A stretch of 64,000 bases of DNA from Pseudanabaena sp. Salubria-1 (GTDB lineage: Bacteria; Cyanobacteriota; Cyanobacteriia; Pseudanabaenales; Pseudanabaenaceae): assembly GCA_023336205.1 (NCBI GenBank), contig JALQCR010000020.1, positions 61,906 through 125,905 of the forward strand. The letters are read 5' to 3'. Within the stretch, counting starts at the first letter, position 1, and the number at the start of each line of letters is the position of its first letter. This document shows positions 59,620 through 64,000 of the stretch, piece after piece. Below the pieces are notes generated by a model that was not told the DNA's origin, ran no database searches, and saw only the letters and a program-made list of their open reading frames with translations. The position numbers were made by a program, and so were the translations under genes.

Positions 59620-60081
59620 TTAGGGGCGATCGCTTTCCCAAATATCAATATTTAAGATTGACTCAATATCATTCCCAAACTGCCATATTTCAGGAAATTG
59701 AGTCTTTTTATATTCTTTGCGAACATCCTTAATAGCATATCGCCATGCAATGCTGAAATACTCATGCCAAATAGATTTGAAACTGGGATTATCCTCTATG
59801 AGCCACTCAATACGCTTCTGCTGCTCTCTTATTGTGCGTTCCCATCCATTGAACTCTTGAGGCATATCGACATATATACGCTTAAGTAAATGCTCTAGCA
59901 AAGTATTGAGACGACTTTTCAGCTCATCTTTTTTAGAACGCCCCAAATCCTCAATCTCCTCTATCAAATTTTCAAGGTCTACATTATCAAAGTCTCTAGC
60001 CCTTAATTTGGATACAACATCTTGAGTCCAAAGTAGGTAATCAGATTCATATAAGGATTTCCGTGCAACCGTTTGAGTCAT
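59620..60081 (-). CDS. DUF29 family protein
   Basis: 153 residues, mostly helical: YESDYLLWTQDVVSKLRARD, VDLENLIEEIEDLGRSKKDE, LLEHLLKRIYVDMPQEFNGW and WERTIREQQKRIEWLIEDNP. DUF29 is common and multi-copy in cyanobacteria, of unknown role, often next to mobile or toxin genes. The C-terminal ten codons run into a HIP1-bearing repeat. A 137-bp MITE sits 38 bp upstream of its start and may have altered its promoter. Confidence 0.88.
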   Translation of the reverse strand: MTQTVARKSLYESDYLLWTQDVVSKLRARDFDNVDLENLIEEIEDLGRSKKDELKSRLNTLLEHLLKRIYVDMPQEFNGWERTIREQQKRIEWLIEDNPSFKSIWHEYFSIAWRYAIKDVRKEYKKTQFPEIWQFGNDIESILNIDIWESDRP

Positions 60082-60119
60082 TAGTTTGTAACTCCTTTGA
60101 GCAATCCAATAAGAGTATT

Positions 60120-60256
60120 AGACCTGTTGGGTAATAAGCTCTAAAAACCCCAAAAGTTAATCTGGGTAAGGGTTTCAAGGATTTTAGGCTAAAATCCTTG
60201 AAACCCTCCCTAGTCAACGGTTTTAGCGATTTTAATTGTTATTACCCAACAGGTCT
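60120..60256. mobile_element. 137-bp MITE with IS5-like ends
   Basis: Perfect 18-bp inverted ends AGACCTGTTGGGTAATAA, flanked by a direct ATT (60117-60119, 60257-60259). The centre is a hairpin with arms GGGTTTCAAGGATTTTAG. The ends align with those of the IS5-family element here (AGATCTGTTGGGAAACAA), 15 of 18 bases, and the target duplication is the same ATT, so a related IS5 transposase probably moves it. Confidence 0.88.
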
Positions 60257-60264
60257 ATTATAGC

Positions 60265-60415
60265 AATCATTAGTTGTTGATATTTAGCTAGGGACGATCG
60301 CTTTTTTATAGGGAGATGAAGGGGCGATCGCTGGTTGTTGATTTTGATTGATTGTGATCGCTTTGTTGTGGGGAAAATGTATGGCCGATCACAGTTTGTT
60401 GATTTTTGATTGGGG
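60265..60415. repeat. HIP1-bearing repeat units
   Basis: Two or three degenerate units with GTTGTTGATTTTGATTG and CGATCGCTTT, as at 58848-58970. No gene is supported in 60257-60420. Confidence 0.55.
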
Positions 60416-60421
60416 GCAACA

Positions 60422-60478
60422 GCAAACTAGAAATCCCACTCAACTAATTGTTCACAGCGAGTGGGATTTCTGGTTTGC
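60422..60478. terminator. Terminator after the DUF3318 gene
   Basis: Stem GCAAACTAGAAATCCCACTC / GAGTGGGATTTCTGGTTTGC, one mismatch, overlapping the stop region. Confidence 0.75.
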
Positions 60479-61110
60479 TAATTTTCATAGGTACGTCTGG
60501 CTTTATTTGCTTCATTGCGCAATGCATCCAGACGTTTTTCGATCAATGTACGCGATCGCCCCTTTGATGCATCACTGAGCATAATCTTCAGCCCACTGCC
60601 TAAGCTTTTATAAGCCGCAGGCAAAGGATAACCATTACGAACAGCTAGACGAATTGCGCCTTGATCAGCCTCGATCAAGTTGCGAATATCTTTTTTGCTA
60701 GTGCCCTTGCGCCATAGCTGAAATCCAGCTACGCCACAGATACCCAGCGCTAGCACAAAGAGTAAACCGTTTTGCACCCAAAGTTCACCAACTGCACCAC
60801 CAAGCCCGATCGCTAGCGCTGCGACTTCCCAGCCATCTTTTGGCACTGCGTCATTTTGGATACGGGCTACTTCATGCCAATACAGCAAATTACGCTGATC
60901 CTCAGCCATGCGTTCCCAGCGCACCATATCAACTAAAATCACTACTTCATCACCGCCAGCTTCTTCACAGGCTATTAGGGGCGGGCGGACACCGTCAGCA
61001 TTAAGCACTTTTACCCATGCTTGTAATTCTGGCGGCAGCAAGTCTTGCAGACGACGGATTTCAGTTCTGGCAAAAGTATTTCGGAGGGAGGAAGAAGTTG
61101 GGGATGGCAT
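60478..61110 (-). CDS. DUF3318 membrane protein
   Basis: 210 residues. Soluble N-terminal part (LQDLLPPELQAWVKVLNADG, DEVVILVDMVRWERMAEDQR, LLYWHEVARIQ), two hydrophobic segments near residues 95-130 (EVAALAIGLGGAVGELWV, LLFVLALGICGVAGFQLW) and a basic helical tail. Conserved in cyanobacteria; function unknown. The His-Glu in YWHEVARI recalls a metallopeptidase helix but lacks the second His, so no enzyme is claimed. Confidence 0.8.
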   Translation of the reverse strand: MPSPTSSSLRNTFARTEIRRLQDLLPPELQAWVKVLNADGVRPPLIACEEAGGDEVVILVDMVRWERMAEDQRNLLYWHEVARIQNDAVPKDGWEVAALAIGLGGAVGELWVQNGLLFVLALGICGVAGFQLWRKGTSKKDIRNLIEADQGAIRLAVRNGYPLPAAYKSLGSGLKIMLSDASKGRSRTLIEKRLDALRNEANKARRTYEN

Positions 61111-61246
61111 GAATCTTCGTCAAAGTTCAGAATTTTTGTGGACTTATCACTAAATCTAGATTTTAGTATAAGTTTTAACTACTTGCACTTTTGATTAGAT
61201 TAATACAGATAAAAAGTTACCTTAAGATTATACGCTAGGCATGAGA

Positions 61247-61305
61247 CCAAAGACCAAAAAGACAAATCGCTCGCTAAGAGGGCGATTTGTCTTTTTGGTC
61301 TTTGG
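61247..61305. terminator. Terminator after the pentapeptide protein gene
   Basis: Stem CCAAAGACCAAAAAGACAAA plus TCGC and its complement around TCGCTAAGAGG. Confidence 0.8.
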
Positions 61306-61323
61306 GTTTAAGGCGATGCGCGT

Positions 61324-63606
61324 TTATGCGATCTCTTTGATTTCGCGAATATAGTCATTTTCACTTATCTTTCCTGCTTGAAATTTCTCTTGCAGAGCCG
61401 CGATCGCAGGTGTCAGCTCTTTCTGTTTGTCAGCAATAGCCTTTTGTAGATCTTGAAAAGTGCGTTTTCCTTCAGATTTGGCATTAGAAAATAGTTCTGC
61501 AAGGGTCACATCATCCATTTCGCAGCCTTCAGCAAAATATTGATTTGCGAGGTTACCAATTGCCCAAGTCATACTAAAGGCTGCGGAACCACTGATAATG
61601 CTGCCAGCTACAGGGATCAGCAGTACGATATTTGAGAGTGCAATTCTTGCTGCCGTAGCGCCAACGCTACCAAACACAACTTTATTGAAATCTGGAGAAG
61701 CATGATTAGCAGGATACCCCCAAATTTTGCCAATTTTTTGGACTAGCTCAACCTGATCTTTATAAATCATGAGATGACTGACGGTGGCAAATCCGGGGGT
61801 GGGCATTGCGCCACCCACAGCGTGCATAATTGCAAATAGGCGCACATTGGTGTTAACAGCCAGTTCACGCTTATCAGGATCGGCGATCGCTTCCATTTGC
61901 TCTGAAATTGACATGTTTTGAGCAGCATCAACGATCGCAGTCAGTTTCTCGACCGTGCCGTCAGCCAATGCAAATTTGTCTTGAAGCATCTGCAAGAGTT
62001 CTGTTTCAGGTGTACTAACATCACTATCGGCTTTTGCCATGATGTAGGCTGATTGATATAACTGCTCTTTGATCAAGGGACTATTGATTTTGTTAAGCAG
62101 ATCATTGATGGAAATATGTTCTTCTAAAAGGCGTTCGAGCGTAATCTCTTCTTCAAGATCCAAAGCCGCAATCGCCTCTTCTAGAATCGCTTTTTCTTGC
62201 TCGTCTATATGATTGTCAGCGATCGCGACTTGTATCAAAATCATTAGACTAGCTAAAATCTCTTCGCGATTTATCGACGACTCCTCTAAGGATGTCGAAT
62301 CAAATACGCTTTCAGCTTTGCGATCGGCGACAGTATATAGGCGGGTAAATTCTCCTGATGTCCAGTCGCCTTGGTTTGGCAAGCGTTCCAAGCGACTATC
62401 TCGTGTTAAATCTTGCGTTAAAACAGACTGTAAATAGATATAGCGACAGTCAATCTGGGTGAGATTGGTTGTGGTATCAATTGTCCATCGATCTAGACAG
62501 ATTCCTGTAAATAGAGCGTTGCTAAAATCTGCACCGACAGCATTGGTCAAGGTGAGATTAGCCATTTCCAAATTTGCACTTTTTAAGGTAGCGCCGCGCA
62601 AGTCTACCTCCCTTAAGTTTGCTCCATTGAGATCGGCTCCGATTAGATTCGCGCCGTGAAAGTCCATCCCCACATAGGATTGCTTTCTGCCATTACCTGT
62701 GACTAATAGATGCAGTAAGGCTGGCTGGCTCAAAATCGATCCACGATCTACTCTGGCTAGCAATAACTGCTCGGCTTCATAAAAGCGCGATCGCATCAAA
62801 ATTGCTTTTCTAAAGTCGGCATTATTCAATTGAGCTTGAGAAAAATTGGTATTGGTGAGATCTGCTTCACGAAAGCTAGTTCCTAAAAATGCGGTGATCG
62901 CTACTGCAAAATTATGAATGGCAGTATGTTCTTCATCACCTGCTACAGCCCTCACCGCCACATAGATACCTAAGCCCACTGCGCCCAAAGAGCTCCATGC
63001 AGTAGCCTCAGCGAACTGGCATCCGATGAGAGCCGCCACGATCGCGATCGCGCCGATAAATGCACCCATAGCTTTTCCTCGAATCATCTCCGCACTGGCG
63101 ACGATCACAGCTACACCTCTAGCGATTACGAATGCCAAAAGTATGGCAAGGGTACTGGTAGCTAGCGACTCACTTAACAAACGATGAGAAGCAATGATTG
63201 AAGTGCTAATGACTGTTGCTACTACCATGCCATTAAATAAGAAACCATCTAGGACATTGAAACCTTGCCGTAAAGTAACTTGAGTCCCAAAAGCTAGGAC
63301 AATTAGTAAAATTGTCCCAGGAATTGTCTCCAACCCTGTTCTTGCCGTCGTCTCTCTAGCGATCGCGATACTCAGGAAAAACGAGAAAAACCCTGTCGCA
63401 CTGGCAAGGGCAAACAATCCTACTAGGGCGATCGCTTTCCGAGCATCGGTCAACCCTGCTTTGGCGTTAGTAAAATTTGCATCTGTAAGATTGGCTCCTG
63501 TAAAGTCGGTGCTACGAATGTCCGCACGACTAAAGTTAGCACCTGTCAAGTCTTGTCCTTTAAAAGAACGTCCGCGCAAATATTCGCCTGCAAAGTTTTG
63601 TGGCAT
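61324..63606 (-). CDS. Pentapeptide-repeat membrane protein with TerB-like domain
   Basis: 760 residues from the ATG at 63606; a frame from 63630 lies before the ribosome region. Order: short pentapeptide run (AGEYLRGRSFKGQDLTGANF and on, to about 45); six or more membrane spans (about 50-225); a long pentapeptide helix (about 240-400: DFHGANLIGADLNGANLREV); TerB-like acidic helical domain (about 450-600: IAIADNHIDEQEKAILEEAI, AKADSDVSTPETELLQ); a DUF697-like segment with a hydrophobic hairpin; and a basic tail. A membrane scaffold or stress sensor is plausible; function unknown. Confidence 0.82.
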   Translation of the reverse strand: MPQNFAGEYLRGRSFKGQDLTGANFSRADIRSTDFTGANLTDANFTNAKAGLTDARKAIALVGLFALASATGFFSFFLSIAIARETTARTGLETIPGTILLIVLAFGTQVTLRQGFNVLDGFLFNGMVVATVISTSIIASHRLLSESLATSTLAILLAFVIARGVAVIVASAEMIRGKAMGAFIGAIAIVAALIGCQFAEATAWSSLGAVGLGIYVAVRAVAGDEEHTAIHNFAVAITAFLGTSFREADLTNTNFSQAQLNNADFRKAILMRSRFYEAEQLLLARVDRGSILSQPALLHLLVTGNGRKQSYVGMDFHGANLIGADLNGANLREVDLRGATLKSANLEMANLTLTNAVGADFSNALFTGICLDRWTIDTTTNLTQIDCRYIYLQSVLTQDLTRDSRLERLPNQGDWTSGEFTRLYTVADRKAESVFDSTSLEESSINREEILASLMILIQVAIADNHIDEQEKAILEEAIAALDLEEEITLERLLEEHISINDLLNKINSPLIKEQLYQSAYIMAKADSDVSTPETELLQMLQDKFALADGTVEKLTAIVDAAQNMSISEQMEAIADPDKRELAVNTNVRLFAIMHAVGGAMPTPGFATVSHLMIYKDQVELVQKIGKIWGYPANHASPDFNKVVFGSVGATAARIALSNIVLLIPVAGSIISGSAAFSMTWAIGNLANQYFAEGCEMDDVTLAELFSNAKSEGKRTFQDLQKAIADKQKELTPAIAALQEKFQAGKISENDYIREIKEIA

Positions 63607-63678
63607 GTTATTCCCAGTCAAAATCAGCAATAGGTAATACTATTTACCACCATATGGCTGTCGCCAGTCAAACTCAAA

Positions 63679-63719
63679 AAGCAAGAGGTGAAGCAAAGCT
63701 TCACCTCTTGCTTTTTGAG
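63679..63719. repeat. Hairpin upstream of the pentapeptide protein gene
   Basis: Perfect stem AAAAAGCAAGAGGTGAAGC-AAA-complement. Could end a transcript arriving from the right. Confidence 0.65.
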
Positions 63720-63736
63720 AATTACCATTTCAGTGA

Positions 63737-63831
63737 TTCTCACTATAAAGCCCACCGCAGGAGGGCTTTCAATAAACCAATTTTGATGTTTCCAGCAAAG
63801 GCGCTGGAAACATCAAAATTGGTTACATAAC
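63737..63831. repeat. Nested-hairpin spacer element (family A, right end cut)
   Basis: Left end AGTGATTCTCACTATAAAGC resembles the family A end. Two inner hairpins follow (arms AAAGCCC and TTTTGATGTTTCCAGC). The right arm stops at ACATA where the IS982-like end begins, so the IS seems to have inserted into it. Confidence 0.6.
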
Positions 63832-64000
63832 CCAAGTTGCTACCTATGGTAACAAGAAAAAAAAGCTGCTACAAAGGACAAAAGCCGAGTAGCAGCAAGA
63901 AAAATGAATGATGAAATTGTAGCGATTTATTGCCTATGAGACGACATTCTTCAAGCAATGAATCATCGGGGAGATGCCCAGCAACAGATGAGTGATGCCA
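63829..64000 (+). mobile_element. IS982-like element, left end, cut by window edge
   Basis: Probable end ACCCAAGTTGCTACC, typical in kind for IS982 elements, then a 60-base leader and the transposase start at 63904. The other end is outside the window, so the boundary is provisional. Confidence 0.6.
63904..64000 (+). pseudogene. IS982-family transposase, N-terminus with in-frame stop
   Basis: Reads MNDEIVAIYCL, then TGA at 63937-63939, then in the same frame DDILQAMNHRGDAQQQMSDA to the edge. Family members read L-C-D-D-I/L at this point, so a Cys codon TGT has become TGA. The copy is therefore probably dead, although the rest lies outside the window. Confidence 0.75.

Noticed and set aside
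60348..60578. 76-aa plus-strand frame
   Set aside because: It crosses the HIP1-bearing repeats, the terminator and the antisense of the DUF3318 gene; no family features.

Overview
This is a 64 kb piece of a cyanobacterial chromosome. The evidence is the form IB RuBisCO set rbcL-rbcX-rbcS, the bilin reductase pair pebA-pebB (phycoerythrobilin synthesis, so a phycoerythrin maker), rpaB, a high-light-inducible protein, menD and menA (phylloquinone), and a very high density of the HIP1 palindrome GCGATCGC. The AT-leaning, IS-rich sequence full of palindromic spacers would fit a Pseudanabaena-like filamentous strain; that genus guess is inference.

Layout. 0-4.5 kb: a GAF-domain sensor gene cut twice by two opposite-facing copies of one IS5-family element, then a 134-bp MITE and a decayed ppk2 tail. 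4.5-11.6 kb: pebB/pebA, glyQ, purE, a 61-C homopolymer inside a hairpin, and smc, all on the minus strand. 11.8-14.9 kb: an AbiE-like two-gene module (wHTH regulator plus nucleotidyltransferase) and a ring-opening amidohydrolase (cyanuric acid hydrolase/barbiturase family). 15.1-23.8 kb: a glycosyltransferase locus in decay. Three of five glycosyltransferase genes are each broken by a different element (IS30, an IS4/IS701-type IS, a MITE). Removing each element plus one target duplication restores an open frame. ISKra4 and menA fragments lie among them. 23.8-40.9 kb: mostly housekeeping genes (rpaB, hli, lspA, a ParA-like ATPase with a coiled-coil partner, an RRM protein, a HerA-like ATPase, proA, two response regulators, menD-maf, an FBT transporter, an M41-like peptidase, VanY, a TrmN6-like methylase). 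41-46 kb: a toxin-antitoxin island around an OLD-like ATPase/TOPRIM protein. 46-54.6 kb: nadB, a kinase-FGE fusion, thiD and conserved cyanobacterial proteins. 54.6-57.8 kb: the RuBisCO operon behind a long leader with an RbcR-type site. 57.8-64 kb: a ClpP-like secreted protein, YefM/YoeB, DUF29, a second MITE, DUF3318, a pentapeptide/TerB membrane protein, and an IS982-like element at the right edge.

The strongest observations are the base-exact reconstruction of four genes broken by mobile elements, with target duplications of 3, 3, 4 and 8 bp (GAF sensor, two GT2 genes and a third glycosyltransferase); two MITE families, one carrying ends like those of the IS5-family element present here; and a family of nested-hairpin spacer elements. 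The candidate defence modules (AbiE-like pair; mazEF-OLD-TA operon) and a possible McdAB-like partition pair are less certain in function. No tRNA, rRNA or CRISPR array was recognised.
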